A stretch of 64,000 bases of DNA, taken from positions 67,502,929 through 67,566,928 of the forward strand of contig NC_086382.1 of the NCBI RefSeq assembly GCF_036588685.1. The letters are read 5' to 3'. This DNA is from Mytilus trossulus. Its lineage: Eukaryota > Mollusca > Bivalvia > Mytilida > Mytilidae. This document shows, one piece after another, positions 23,695-35,862 of this stretch. A program made the position numbers and the translations under genes. The notes beneath the pieces were generated by a model. It had not been told where the DNA came from. It saw nothing but the letters and a program-made list of their open reading frames with translations, and did no database searches. Every line of letters begins with the position of its first letter. Within the stretch, counting starts at the first letter, position 1.

Positions 23695-24200
23695 GTAAGT
23701 TATGTATGAGAGTATGTCAAATTTATAATTCTGTAATTATGTATGTATGTTACTTCATTTTAAAAAAATTGTGATCTTGAATTGAAAAACCGTTAAGACA
23801 TTTAATTTTACAAAAATAATATTTCCAGTTCCAAAAAGTTGAGGTTCTTTTGAGTAACATATGACATCATTTGATACTTATTACACCATTTTCATTAACA
23901 AAGTGCTGTATTAAAGCCAAAAAAAACACAAGGAAACCTAACTGAAGTTAATTAACATACCCAAACACCTTCAATTAAAAGAGGGATATAACAACCAATC
24001 ATGTTTCTTCATAACATGCATTCACGAAAATAAATGTAAAAAGTTAAAGAGGAAAAATCAAAACGGAAGGTCCCTAATCAAATGGCAAAATCAAAAGCTG
24101 AAACACGTCAAACGAATGGATAACAACTGTCATATTCCTGACTTAGTACAGGCATTCTTATGTAGAAAATGGTAAATTAGTATCAATTATTATGTTTCAG

Positions 24201-24329
24201 TCTTGTCAAAAGTATGGCGGATTCAACAACATAATTGGAAGACGTCGTAAGGAGACACAAAGAGAGCAAGGATGTAACAAATGCTGTGATAACAACCTGT
24301 GTAATTTGAATTGTACAGATTACAAATAA
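24201..24329 (+). CDS. three-finger protein gene 1, domain II, exon C (end)
   Basis: A 43-codon terminal exon with TTTCAG acceptor. It contains SCQKYGGFNNIIGRRR and GCNKCCDNNLCNLNC, the closing signature of the second three-finger domain, and ends with TAA. It aligns with 29733-29949 (RCCAGDLCNTEC), but here translation stops instead of continuing into a Thr-rich linker. The AATAAA at 24325-24330 overlaps the stop codon; whether it is the poly(A) signal is unknown. The protein has no visible GPI or membrane tail, so it is predicted to be secreted. Confidence 0.8.
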   Translation, partial: SCQKYGGFNNIIGRRRKETQREQGCNKCCDNNLCNLNCTDYK

Positions 24330-27300
24330 ACAATCTTCCGGCTTTTGTTTTGACTATTTTAAATTGTTTTCTTTAATTCTGTGAGTGTTGGTTGGTTTTG
24401 TTTTGTTTTGTTTTTTGTTTTGTTTTTTGGGAGTTAAGGGAGAGGGAGGTTGGGTTCTAGTTTTTTTCAGCGATAGATGTAGTATCTACATTGCATTTAC
24501 GTCATATTGTAAGTAACATAAATTGTTCGAAACGTAATGTAGCTGAAGCTAAATTTCTGTAAACATATGATAAATTTTCCAAATAAAATACGATTCAAAC
24601 ACTCTTTCATCAATGAGTTTTCATTATTCATTAATTTAAGTAGCAATAACGACTTCTTTTTCCGATAATTATTATTAAAACCTTTTTGTTGTTGAACATT
24701 TTCGGTGATTTCAAGGTAAATCACTAAGACGTTTGTAGTACCCAAATTTTTGACATATTTACCTATTATGTCTGCTTATTTTGTTCACACATTGTTATCA
24801 ATATAAAGGAATTTTATGCGACTGTCAGAATTGTAGCTAGCTATAAAACCCAGTTTTAATTCACCATTTTCTACATTACGAAATTCATATACCGATTCAG
24901 GAATACGACAGTTTTTTTGGTCTTTATGACTTTTTGTGTTCAGATACTAATGACGTGACATTGTACTTATACATCCCATTATTATGTTATTATTTTACGA
25001 TAAGTGTTATGTTCTTGTCTTTCATTTTTACTTATGTGTTTTGTCTATATACTCCTATGGTGTTTCTATGCTCTGTTTTATAAGAAATTCACAATAAGCA
25101 AATAGACAAGTGGCAAGACGAACATGGCAAACTTTTAAAATCGTATGATAAAAATCCGACGAAAGAGATTGTTAAATTTGATATAAGCCTTTTTGTGCTT
25201 CCTTGCTAAACATTGGTTCATTTTATAATGATTAAGGTAGATGATTGGTATACCGCCAACTAGGCTTGTACATTCACAGTACAAAAGCGGTCTAGTTATC
25301 TGCCCTCAAATTTGGAGACACATTTGAAATGTATTGGTAAGACCATTTATTTAGGTTAAGAAAACTTGGTGATTTATTGTATTATACAAAATATTTAAAC
25401 AAAAATCACATTCTGTGTTTGAGAATATTTTTTTTTCATATAAGCCATTTAAGGGGAAATAATTCTTTTATTGACACCATTTTTCCTTTTTATTTTCTTA
25501 AAACATATTATAAAACCTATCTTCTCAAAATTTATTTCAATATTCTATCTTATACATTTCTTTTTATGCATACAAATGTGTTATTTCATAAACAATCTAA
25601 CCTTTTGCTTTATGGTTTTTTTTAATTTACCTATTATGTATGATTGTTCTGTTTACGCGTCGTTGTCATTTTAATGTAATTTGATGCAACTCTCATACAG
25701 GTTAGATGTTTAGCGAGCTATAAATCCAGGTTCAATCCACACTTTACTACATGATACAATGCCGCCTTTACCAAGTCCGTAATATGACATTTTTCTTTAT
25801 ATATGCTTTGTCTATATGCTTTTTTGTGCATCTTTGTTTGTTTTGATAGCGTTTACGTTTATAACAGAATGTTGTATGCTGTAGGCTTTTTTTTCTTTTT
25901 ACATTTTAACCTGTTATGCATGTTTGTTTTGTTTACACATCGTTGTCAATCTAATGGAATTTGATGCAACTCTCATACAAGTGAGAGGCTTGGTTAACGT
26001 TAGCAATCAATCCAGGTTTTAATCCACAATTTTCTACATAAGAAAATGTATTGTCCAAGTCAGGAATGTAACAGTTGTTATCAAAGTGTTTAAGCTTTTG
26101 ATTGTGCCATTTGAATAGGACCTTTCCTTTTTGAATATTCTTCGGAGTTCAGTATTTTGTTATTTTACTCTTCTTCTATTCGTTTGATGTATTTGATCTG
26201 TCGATTTTAACAATGGACTGGACTTTTTGTTTTGAATTTTCTTTGGAGTTTGTTTTTTTGTTTTGTTTTATTTTAGTCTATATGCTTTAACAATTAAGAT
26301 ATTACACAATGAATACAAGTGAAACAGGCACTTATCACCCTTCCTTTCGTGTGTTTGGGTCAAGTATTGTAATTTCATTATCTTTAACTCTCAAAGTTTT
26401 ACTTGACAATATTTTTATTTTCTTGTGTTTACAAATATGTTGTATCTTTCGTCGGTTATAAAACTATAAACTCCACTTGGGTAGCTCTTTTATATATCAA
26501 ATCAAAACAAAGGCGTTTGTTTATTATTTAATACTCATAGTTATAAGATTTCCTAAACAAGAATATCAATTTAGGAAATCACTTCAAGAATCATTTAATG
26601 AAAAAAAATAACATGCTTTTGAAACATATAAGCGTAATAAGCATAATACTTACATATAGAAGTAGTTCTTCAAATGGTAGAATATAGGTTAGAGTCTCTG
26701 ATTGACATTAAAGAAGGGCGAAAGATACCAGAGGGACAGTCAAACTCATTAAGGTGATTATTTATAAAGATGATGACTTAGCATGTGCGAAAACTCTTCG
26801 CAGCCAAATCATTTAACAAATATTTAATGTAGACATTCTGCTCTCGGTGCTAAAAGCCTTTTATAGAACTTCTGAATCCAAAATAAACCACACAATATGA
26901 TTCAAAACTAAATGTACGCTTAAATCGTTCTTTCCTTCTTTTCCTTCAAATAATGGTCTTTATGTTATGTGTCTAACAGACGTGGGTGATAGGTTGTATT
27001 ATTCTGCTTTTATGGCAAGGAAATTCAGGTTACTAAGTATATCATCTCAAATCAATTTACTGACTGTATGTAAGTAGTTTCTAAAATTACAAAACAATAA
27101 CTGTAAAAATTTTAGAAAGACAACTTTATTAATTAGTACAGCGCCTCAGATGAACGCTGGTATATGATGAGTGAGGAATTCAATAGATAATGTAGCATTG
27201 ATTTCAAGTTCTGTGTGATAGATCAAGTGAAAATACATATTTTCAATTACAAACGATACCTTTACTAATATAAACTTCAGTACTACTTTACCTATGGCAT

Positions 27301-28267
27301 TGTAATGTGACTTATCTACTTATGAACCACTTTGTATAGTTCTGTGTACATGGTTCTGTCAATTTATAAAAGTGACACAAATTTCAAAGATTTAATTTAA
27401 GATAGATAAATAAAAATACTATTATAAGTATTGTTTTTGAAATCTCTTACTGGAATGATAGCAATACAGTTATGTAAGTTGACTTTATTTTCCTTTTACT
27501 GTCGTTTCTGATATTAAATGAACTAATAGCCTATGATAGGATCAAATATTTCAGGAAATGAAAACATGTTGTTCCAAATGAAAGAAAAGCCATATACCGA
27601 ATGTTTGTTGATACACACAAAAATTGTAAACAATAATATATCAGTAACTGAAAACTTCCAATGGTATTAAAACTCATTAGCTCATCGTGATTTTAAGGGT
27701 AAATTTCACTGAAAGGTTCATTAGATCAACTATTGAAGCTAATGATAGTCCATTATTCGGCAGAAGAGCTACAAGTATAAGTATAATCTATAAGACTTTG
27801 TGTCTGCAAGTGAGGTCAAAAACTTCCAAGGAGTTATTACTTTAAAATAGTAGAAACATTTTACTTGAAGTAAAGTATTTCAAAATAAATATATTGCAAA
27901 TTTGATAAATTGTCAAATACTGTGGCGTTCGTCTGGCCATATATGCATACCGAATAGGTTTTTGTTTCTAACTGTTGCAGTTTTGCTTGACATGTAGTTA
28001 TAATATTTCACGGTTCTATTCATAGATTGGAACCTAAAAATATCTTCTATTTATTTATATGTCCATTTATTTATATTTCACTATATCAGATTGTTTGTAC
28101 ATAAAATGGAAGGCCAACAAACATGTTATGTAAATGTATTGTAAATATTTGTAAAGCATTGTAAGAACAATTTCAAACCTGGACTGGCCACTAACAGGTT
28201 ACCTTACAAGAATTCAATTGGAAAAAAAAATGTGTTCTCTTATTTTTTTATATTTTTTTTTTAACAG
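24330..28267. other. no gene seen; several reverse R1 copies
   Basis: Reverse R1 copies lie at about 24770-24900, 25630-25800 and 25900-26200. A TTTTG microsatellite lies at 24395-24425. The rest is AT-rich. Exons A and B of domain I, which should precede 28268, were looked for here and not found. Confidence 0.4.
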
Positions 28268-28355
28268 ACATGTACAAAGAGATCTTTGGGGCACGAGGAG
28301 TGTCATACATGTTGCTCACTCAATATATGTAATGATGCTGGTTGTGGAGAACTAG
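28268..28355 (+). CDS. gene B / three-finger gene 2, domain I, exon C
   Basis: A 29-codon phase 0-1 exon with AACAG acceptor and GTAAGT donor. It contains CHTCCSLNICNDAGCGEL, the end of a Ly6/uPAR-type domain, equivalent to 22186-22282. Because it enters in phase 0 it needs exons A and B upstream; none are visible, so the gene is either 5' truncated or its first exons have diverged. Confidence 0.7.
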
Positions 28356-28684
28356 GTAAGTAGAGTAAATAAACATCTTAACTATTTCTGTTTGCACGAA
28401 ACCTGTGTCTAATTTTATTGAAAAGATTAGGCTTAAATATGTTATTTTAATTTTAGCGTGTCAATATAAAAAATTCAAGAAAATAAGAAAAAAACAGCCA
28501 AAACCTGAGGTTTCTGAGACACGTTGTTGAGTAATTTTTATGATATCTCTGTTAACTATTTTAAACTATGAATTAACGATTCCAACAGTTCACATTCACA
28601 AATTTAGACGACGAATCGAATTAATCACAACTGAAAATACGTTTCCTTAGTTGACTTGTCACCATTATTGTTTTACAAATTTAG

Positions 28685-28779
28685 GAATTATGCGCATCAG
28701 TGGTCCTATATGTTATAAGTGTTGTGGAGTTTTGAGTATGACTGAGTGTAAAGCAATAACCACGTGTCCATTAAATGAG
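28685..28779 (+). CDS. gene B, three-finger domain II, exon A
   Basis: A phase 1-0 exon (TTTAG acceptor, GTAAGA donor) encoding IMRISGPICYKCCGVLSM, then ECKAITTCPLNE. The CxxC, Cys, Cys spacing matches the first finger. It joins 28355 and 29374 without a frame conflict. Confidence 0.75.
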
Positions 28780-29373
28780 GTAAGATATACATGTTCACTG
28801 TTTGTTAGCTGTTTGTCAATAAAATAAACCGAGGAAAGGTTATCTACAATGATACTGGCAACCAAACACGAAAAGTTTTAAAGATACAAAACTTCAAATT
28901 ATTCAACGACGAATACGAAACTGTACAGGGAAATGTCGACAAATTGCATGACGACAAATTGCATCATTTAACCTTTTAATTTACTTCATAGCAAAATTTT
29001 GTTTTCTAATTTCTAATGGAATTTATCATAGCTTATTCCTTTTAAAGATTTTACCTGATCGAGCTGCGCAATGGGAAAACATCTGCAAGCACTTGACAAA
29101 CATGATGCAAAAGATCAGTAACTCGTCTACTTTTTTTCCAAATCAAAGAGTCACAAGGAGGTCTTTAACACAAAACAAAAGGTCGTATCTTCGAATATGA
29201 CCTACTAGATCTTTATATATTTTTTTTATAAAATAGTATAATGCGTTGACTTTTTAAATCATAGTTATCGTTCTTTTAACTTATTTTGTAAAACTTTGTT
29301 TTACCTCTATGCATTTTATCTTTTTAAATACTGTTGATTTTCTTTTTTTATATTTTTTAAATATATATTTTAG

Positions 29374-29442
29374 TTTTGTATCATTGAATCAAATGACAGG
29401 AATGGTGAAATATATTTCAATAGTGGATGTCAGACAAAATAT
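29374..29442 (+). CDS. gene B, three-finger domain II, exon B
   Basis: A 23-codon phase 0-0 exon, FCIIESNDRNGEIYFNSGC then QTKY, with GTAAGT donor. It is the paralogue of 23629-23694. Confidence 0.75.
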
Positions 29443-29732
29443 GTAAGTTATTGGGAACTGCGCTTTACTTAATATGATTAGGGTGAAACATTGTTTATTA
29501 GAAACGAATACAAAGGTCAATACTATTATTTTATTACAGAAAGTTAATCTCTAATTACCGTTATCATGGCTTCGACAGCTTTTATGTGCTAATAGTACGT
29601 AAAATAGCATGTTTTAATCACCAATTAAATATTAAGATTGCGAATAATTGCACTTGCGAAAACAATTGTAAGTTTATATTTGATACTTTTGGATCAAAAC
29701 TATGTTTACTTAAATTAACTTATAAATATTAG

Positions 29733-29949
29733 GCTTGTGACCTGGTGGCAGGAACAGGTAACATTTTTGGGAAACGAGAGATAAACGGCCCAAGACCAGG
29801 CTACTGCAAAAGATGTTGTGCCGGAGATTTATGTAATACAGAATGTAGTATAGATTTGAAGACAACATCATCAGTCACGACAACAAAGACGACAACACCA
29901 GTCATAAAAACAAAGACATCCATAGTAGTCACAACACCAGAGACGACAG
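29733..29949 (+). CDS. gene B, three-finger domain II, exon C plus Thr-rich linker
   Basis: A phase 0-1 exon. The first half closes the three-finger domain (GYCKRCCAGDLCNTEC). The second half is a Thr/Ser/Lys-rich linker of about 30 residues (TTSSVTTTKTTTP type), which is likely O-glycosylated and mucin-like. The final G at 29949 joins TC at 30333. Gene 1 stops where this exon continues, so the linker marks the step to a longer, multidomain protein. Confidence 0.8.
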
Positions 29950-30332
29950 GTATTTGGTTTTCGGGTGGGGGAAAATCATGCTAACTTCATTGCCAGAAAC
30001 CATAGGAGATACTAATCTAAAAGACATCTAATGATTTTGGAACAAGATAATGTATTTACAATTTTATTTTTAATTCTACTTCAAAAAGAGACAAAAGACA
30101 ACAAGGGAATAAGGGAACATTCATTAACGTGTAATCGAGAGAACACAAAGTAAGCCCATTGGTATTGTTTCATGTTATTCAGATTTTTTTCATCTTTAGT
30201 TTTAGGCATCAGTTTAGTTAGCTAACTATATATTTTGTGCACGTACCAACCGTATCAACTAGTTTCAAATAAAGAAGGAACATGTAACACATGTATTATA
30301 TGAATGCCTATTTTATTTGCATATTTTTTTAG

Positions 30333-30581
30333 TCAAACGTCTCAATTGTGATGATCATTCAACCTGTGGTTACCTGGTGAGTAAGCTTGGTGTTTGTGAT
30401 GATCAGCATGGTATAGATATTTGTCCTGTATCCTGCGGAAGATGTATCCCTACGACGATAATGACGTCACAGTGTACAGATACATCCACTAAATGTGATT
30501 ATCTAAACAGGACATTCAGCATTTGCCAGAATCCAGATGCAGTGAAAAATTCCGGTTGTAAAAAGACATGTAATTACTGTG
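30333..30581 (+). CDS. gene B, two ShK domains
   Basis: A phase 1-1 exon of 82 codons with two six-cysteine ShK (ShKT) modules in a row. The first runs CDDHSTC, LGVCDDQ, ICPVSCGRC; the second runs CTDTSTKC, FSICQNP, GCKKTCNYC. They are joined by a short IPTTIMTSQ linker. ShK domains are extracellular and are found in metalloproteases, tyrosinases and channel-binding peptides; no enzyme domain is present here, so they probably serve as binding modules. The donor is GTGAGT. Confidence 0.85.
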
Positions 30582-30776
30582 GTGAGTTAAAAATGAACAA
30601 TCACATAATTGTCGATAGCATTATTCTCATAATCAGATAGCGTGGGGAAAATTAGAATTATTTTAAAGAAACACATAATCAGTTAGCTTTGAAACCGCTA
30701 TAACGATGATATCCATTGGCTTCATAATTAAAAATGTGGTGACTATTCTGCACACATCTATACCATAATACTTCAA

Positions 30777-32992
30777 CAAGGCCGTAGGAAGGGGAGGTGC
30801 GTCGGGTGCGGTCGCACCCCCTCTTTACAAAAAAAAATTAAAAAAATTAGAAGAATTTCCAGGCACGGATAAGCATTTGTCCTTTTACGGGTTATCGTGA
30901 TCTTTCTGTCTTAGAACAGGACACCTATGATACAGTTTGAGAGCTCATCTTTAGTATGACGTCCATTATTACTGACTCATATATATTTGGGCAAGCCGTG
31001 AAGGACGCTTCCGGGTGCGGGAATTTCCATCGCTGCATTGAAGACCTATGGGTGGCCTTCTACTGTTGTCTGTTCTATGGTTGTTGTTTCTTTGACAAAT
31101 TACCCATTTTCATTCCCAATTTTATAATCTATAAAATCGGCAAATTACATTATATCTGCCAACTCATATTTGCAATCTATGCAAAAGCCAGGAGGTCCAT
31201 TTCCTGTCATATAGATCGGTCTTTTTAATTCACGAGGTCATCTTGCTTGAGCAGATAACGGAGAGAAAATCCCAAAATCAAGAATAAACGACTATTCCGT
31301 GAAACCTCAAGGGCTCGATAGAAATCCTTTTAACTTTTAATGCCTCATCGAACATTATATATGTTTGTAATATTTATCATGCAAATTCTTATTGTATTGA
31401 ACCTTGATTGAGTTTGATTCGGCTTGCAAAACAAAAAATACAGTGTTTTGATTTTATTCTTAAAGCTCGACAACTACGATGTGCAAAATAAAATCATTAT
31501 GAAGCTGAAACCTTATACTAGCATTAAGCATTTTTTTTTCAGTGTCTGGTAATATTTCTAAATTTTCTACGATTTTTCGAAATTTCAGTTTTTTTATTTT
31601 ATTCATGTTATTGTTCTGGAAAAACATGTCTTTCAATTTTGGAGTGTAATACGATTTATTTTAAATATTGGAAAGCAGAAAGAACAAAGCGAAAAAATGA
31701 GATATCATATTAAAGAAGGAATATTTTCCTACAGTTTGGTCTAAACTACGAATGCTAAATATTATTGGTACAATGTAAATGATATTTGTTTTCATTTAAC
31801 ATGTTTGAACATGTTGAAATAGGCTGAAAATTTGAAGTAATGCGTCAATAAATACACCAGCACGCCGTATTCTTCTAAGGGCTAAATAACTGCTTGTAAA
31901 AGATGTCACATTGACATACAATTTAATAGTTTAGTCTTTTTTTCTATCAGATAGAACGTGTTGAAAAAAATACTTAATTTGACACGAACACAGTCACAAT
32001 CCCCTATCTACTAAATGCAACACACAAATGTTTGTTTAGAACTGGCAACGTACACTACTTCTCAAAAGAACAGGAACTTCTTACTTACAGCTCTGTATTT
32101 CAAATAAAACAATAACAGTTAAACCCAAAAAGCTAAGCCTTTACCTTAAAGCACAGCATAATTTCACAAATTCTTATCAAAAACGCTTCTTGTATCGTTG
32201 GTATTCCTCTCCCAAAACTTATAAAAATTAAATGCTTCGCCAATGACCAAAATAGTCCCGATTTGGGACAGGCGCATATAAAAGCGACCGAGAAGGGTGT
32301 TAAAATGAGATTTGTAGGATTGGAATGGCCCCTAGCCAAGTTGATCATATATCCGTCAAAGGACAAAATCTTAAATTGAGAAATTTTCAGAGAGAATCAA
32401 CTATGTTTTTTAAGGACTTATTAAGCTGCTTGTTTTTTATAAACCATCACATTGTAATATTGTAATAAGATACACGTACCGGCGCTGGTCATTCCTGGAA
32501 TTCGTCACATTATGTGTGAATAATATAGGTAAACTTGAAAGACATATGAAGCCATGTTGTCTTTAAAATCTCCAAATAGATCATGATAAAATGCCAGTAG
32601 GTTTATGTGTATATAAGTTAGAATAGTATATTTTATCCGAAATAATCAGTACGAAACAAAAGTGATGAGTGCATTGTTTTATCATATGTATGAAAATGTA
32701 TTGTTAACTTTGAAAGGTACCACTATCAGATATTGATTTAATAGGTTGAAATAAAAAGTACCTTCAGTGCGATCAATGGTGTATACGTTTTCTTCAATTA
32801 AATATCAGCCTATTAACCGTTTAAAAGCTTATTGGAAGAGTATGGATAATCATGTATTTAACGTTCTGAAAACACATAAAACCCTGAAATTGGCGTACCC
32901 ATTTAAAAAAAATCTAAATTGTAGGAGGGGAATGCCCCTCCCACACCCACCCCATTCGCATCCCCTCTTGACAAAACCTTCCTACGGCCCTG
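30777..32992. mobile_element. hAT-like non-autonomous DNA transposon, 2.2 kb
   Basis: The left end CAAGGCCGTAGGAAGG matches the reverse complement of the right end, CAGGGCCGTAGGAAGG, in 15 of 16 bases; both continue into GC-rich subterminal sequence unlike the surroundings. TTCAA flanks both ends (30772-30776 and 32993-32997). CAGGG-type ends are typical of hAT elements, though a clean 8-base target duplication is not seen. No transposase frame is present. A second repeat is nested inside at about 30890-31230. Confidence 0.65.
30890..31230 (+). repeat. dispersed repeat shared with 60920-61110
   Basis: Contains TGAAGGACGCTTCCGGGTGC, GGGAATTTCCATCG and GAAGACCTATGGGTG, then TTTCTTTGACAAATTACCCA. 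The same order occurs at 60920-61110. It lies inside the hAT-like element. The 90-codon frame over it is not a gene. Confidence 0.6.
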
Positions 32993-33464
32993 TTCAAAGA
33001 AAGGAACGGTTCAATCTGTTTCAAATCTTGACTCAATAATTGACACTTCTGGTCGGTTTGGAACTTTACGTTACGACAAAAGAGAAGATTACTATTTCCT
33101 ATTACGAACTTTCAATTATATGAAGCAACAAACCTACAGTGCTTGCATATGGAATATATTTGAATATATATCCCAGTTATAACAATATTCCAACGCCTTT
33201 GTTTTCTATCCTAATTTACTTATGAAGTCTACTCCTTACAAAGAAGTTATATATATGCCAATTGTTTATAGTGATAGAGTTGTTGTATTTATCCCTTTGA
33301 GTGTAATCATACAATTGCCATGAGTGACTACATACAGTAAATCTTATCGACTAATTAAATATCTGAATTTGCCAAAATCAACACGATTGACCTCGAGGCA
33401 ATATGCGGAGCAGGATCTGATGACCTTTTCAAATGATATCGACATCGGGTTTTTGATGGGGTTC

Positions 33465-33700
33465 GTGTTGTTCGATATTCAAGAGCTTGCAGCTCCTACT
33501 CAGACTTTGTAAAACGTCATCAGTGTCTGAGTAGAAAGTTGATGAACCAGGGGTATGTCAAAGAACGTCTCGTCCTTTTTCTAAAAAAGTTCATCGGAAG
33601 GTACCAAGACCTTGTTGATAAATATTCCGTATCAACTTCTCAAATAATACACGATGGTCTTGATGTATAGATTCTGCGTACTGATGTTGTGTATCATCTT
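33465..33700 (+). mobile_element. Penelope-like reverse transcriptase C-terminal relic
   Basis: The frame starting TATTCAAGAGCTTGCAGC encodes YSRACSSYSDFVKR, then LSRKLMNQGYVKERL and GRYQDLVDKYSVSTSQ, and stops at about 33668. This matches the C-terminal segment seen at 9770-9916 (GRHHELVERYGITVSQM). It is a truncated copy; only the last 70 or so codons are left. Confidence 0.6.
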
Positions 33701-34017
33701 AACAACATGTTTTATTGTTCTTTTATTAAGATTACTTTTACTGTTGAATGGTTTTATGTGATAACCGTTTGACGTGGCTCGGTACTTATACATCTCGTCA
33801 ATGTGTTTGTATTGGCTTTCATTTTTTGGTGATTTGTTTTGTATATGTGACTCTTTGTATTTCTTTTGTGCTTATAACGTGACTCTGTACTTTAAAAGAT
33901 CCCGTCAGTATGATATTTGTCTATAATATGTCATTATGATATATTTCTATTATGAATTACTTTATACGTTGAACCACAAACGTCAAAATCAATCAATAGC
34001 GTAGTGGAATTGACAAT

Positions 34018-34960
34018 TTTTGGATTCTCATAAATTCTATGTATAACTTTTGAACTAGTTTGAATCTCGGTCTATTTCTGTAATTTATTCTTACATACTT
34101 TTGATTTTTTAACTCTGTATGCGTACATTGGGGCCCTTTATAGCTTGTTGTTCGGTGTGAGCCAAGGCTCCGTGTTGAAGGCCGTACTTTAACCTATAAT
34201 GGTTTAATTTTTAAATTGTTATTTGGATGGAGAGTTGTCTCATTGGCACTCACACCACATCTTCCTATATCTATTGCCTATGAAAAAAATTTAAAATTGT
34301 TTGTATGCACATTGAACATCAAATTTATGTGACGTATATAATTTTTGTAACGTCAGACACTCAAATCAATCCATGTGTTCTTAGACAGTAGATGTTATTG
34401 TGTCCTGTTAAATTGTTCCCTTTAAAAAGTTTTGGATTCTCATATATTCTATGTATAATTTTTGGACTAGTTTGAATCTCGGTCTATTTCTGTAATTTAT
34501 TCTTACATACTTTTGATTTTTTAACCCTGTATGCGTACATTGCCTATGTAAATTTTAAAATTGTTTGTATGCACATTGAACGACAAATTTATGTGACGTA
34601 TATATTTTTTCTGACGTCGGACACTCAAGTAGATCCATGTGTTCGTGGATAGGTTTTTGTGTCCTGTTAAATTGTTCCTTTTAAAAGTTTTGGATTCTCA
34701 TAAATTCTATGTATAACTTTTGGACTAGTTTGATTTCTGTAATTTATTCTTACATACTTTTGATTTTTTAACCCTGTCTGCGCTCATTGCCTATGTAAAA
34801 TTTAAAATTGTTTATAATCCAGGTACTTCGGATAACTACTGTATGCACATTGAACGACAAATTTATGTGACGTATATAATTTTTCTGACGTCAGACACTC
34901 AAATCAATCCATATGTTCGTAGATAGTAGATGTTGTTGTGTCCTGTTAAATTGTTATACG
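34018..34960 (+). repeat. three-copy tandem repeat of about 260 bases
   Basis: Copies start with TTTTGGATTCTCATA at about 34018, 34429 and 34687. Each runs through ATTCTTACATACTTTTGATT, GTATGCACATTGAACG and TGTCCTGTTAAATTGTT. The first copy is longer because a reverse R2 fragment (34131-34270) is inserted after ATTG, and ATTG is repeated at the other end. The third copy has a small deletion and a short insertion (ATCCAGGTACTTCGG). Confidence 0.75.
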
Positions 34961-35742
34961 ATGATGACTGATGTTCCCATATTTTGACTATTTTATTGAT
35001 TGTGACTGTTTATTTAACGCATCATGTAAATGTAACGGAATTTGATGAGACTGTTATTAAAGTGAGAGGGTTAGCGCTATAGAACCAGGTTTAATCCACC
35101 ATTTTCTACATTTGAAAATGCCTGTACCAAGTCAGGAATATGACAGTTCTTGTCCATTCGTTTTTGATGCGTTTTGTTTTTTGATTTTGCCATGTGATTA
35201 TGGACTTTCCAAATTGATTTTCCTCTGAGTTCAGTATTTTTGTGATTTTACTTTTCAGTATGCCTTTTACACGAAAGACTATATATGTGTTTTGTAGACA
35301 TCTGTAAAGCTACCCATAGACCTTATCTTTTTTTCAAACTTCTGCCATAGACGTCTGGTGACATTATCTTTCTTGACCGTTATAAGGGCTTACTAAAGAC
35401 CGCTGAATTGATATCTTAGGAATTTTCTTTGTTCTATAGAACGCGCGCTTTATGTGATAATTGTATACCTCATCGTGTTTTTTTAGACCGCTTTAAAGAT
35501 ATCTGATGAATGTTTCTTTACTTTCTCGACAGCTGAAAGTGATAATTGAATACTATGTAGAATCCATAATGTTTTTCTGACCGGTGTATCGAAGTTCTGT
35601 ACATCACTGTAAAATATGTGTGAAACCCTTACTGTAGAGTTTATTAGACCTTATAATCATTCCGTCGTATATGTTGAACCTATGAGTTTGAATGTACCTC
35701 TTTTACTTTCATCCATTTTTGGAAGAATTGTGTATTTTGCAG

Positions 35743-35862
35743 ACCTTTGTGGTACAGTGAACCCTTGTCTAAATAGTGGTGTATGTGAAAAAGACGGATT
35801 TTGGTTCAAATGTAAATGTTTGTATAGCTATTACGGAAAATACTGTGAACAGCAGCAACCAG
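35743..35862 (+). CDS. gene B, EGF-like domain
   Basis: A 120-base phase 1-1 exon with acceptor TATTTTGCAG and donor GTATGA. It encodes one EGF-like domain with six cysteines in canonical spacing: CGTVNPC, LNSGVC, EKDGFWFKCKC, LYSYYGKYC. No Ca-binding Asp/Asn-x-Asp/Glu motif is evident. The last G joins AT at 36617 to make Asp, so it feeds directly into the IgGFc-binding exon. Confidence 0.85.

Larger units (their letters stand above)
30582..35742 (+). other. presumed long intron of gene B between ShK and EGF exons
   Basis: Both flanking exons meet in phase 1, so a single transcript is possible. The interval contains the hAT-like element (30777-32992), a Penelope-like C-terminal relic (33465-33700), a three-copy satellite (34018-34960) and an R1 copy (34990-35260). 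No further exon was recognised. A gene boundary inside this stretch cannot be excluded. Confidence 0.4.

Noticed and set aside
25377-25674. Phe/Ile/Leu-rich frames resembling a small membrane protein
   Set aside because: Overlapping frames in two phases over T-rich DNA are what composition alone would give; there is no start context or family signature.
27981-28035. Possible exon B remnant for the second three-finger gene, after TTGCAG (FCLTC)
   Set aside because: It hits a stop before the required Gly-Cys and has no donor, so the resemblance is probably chance.
27981-30581. ShK domains as a toxin gene
   Set aside because: The ShK modules occur in pairs in the middle of a multidomain exon chain, with linkers and further domains; ShK domains are widespread in non-toxic secreted proteins.
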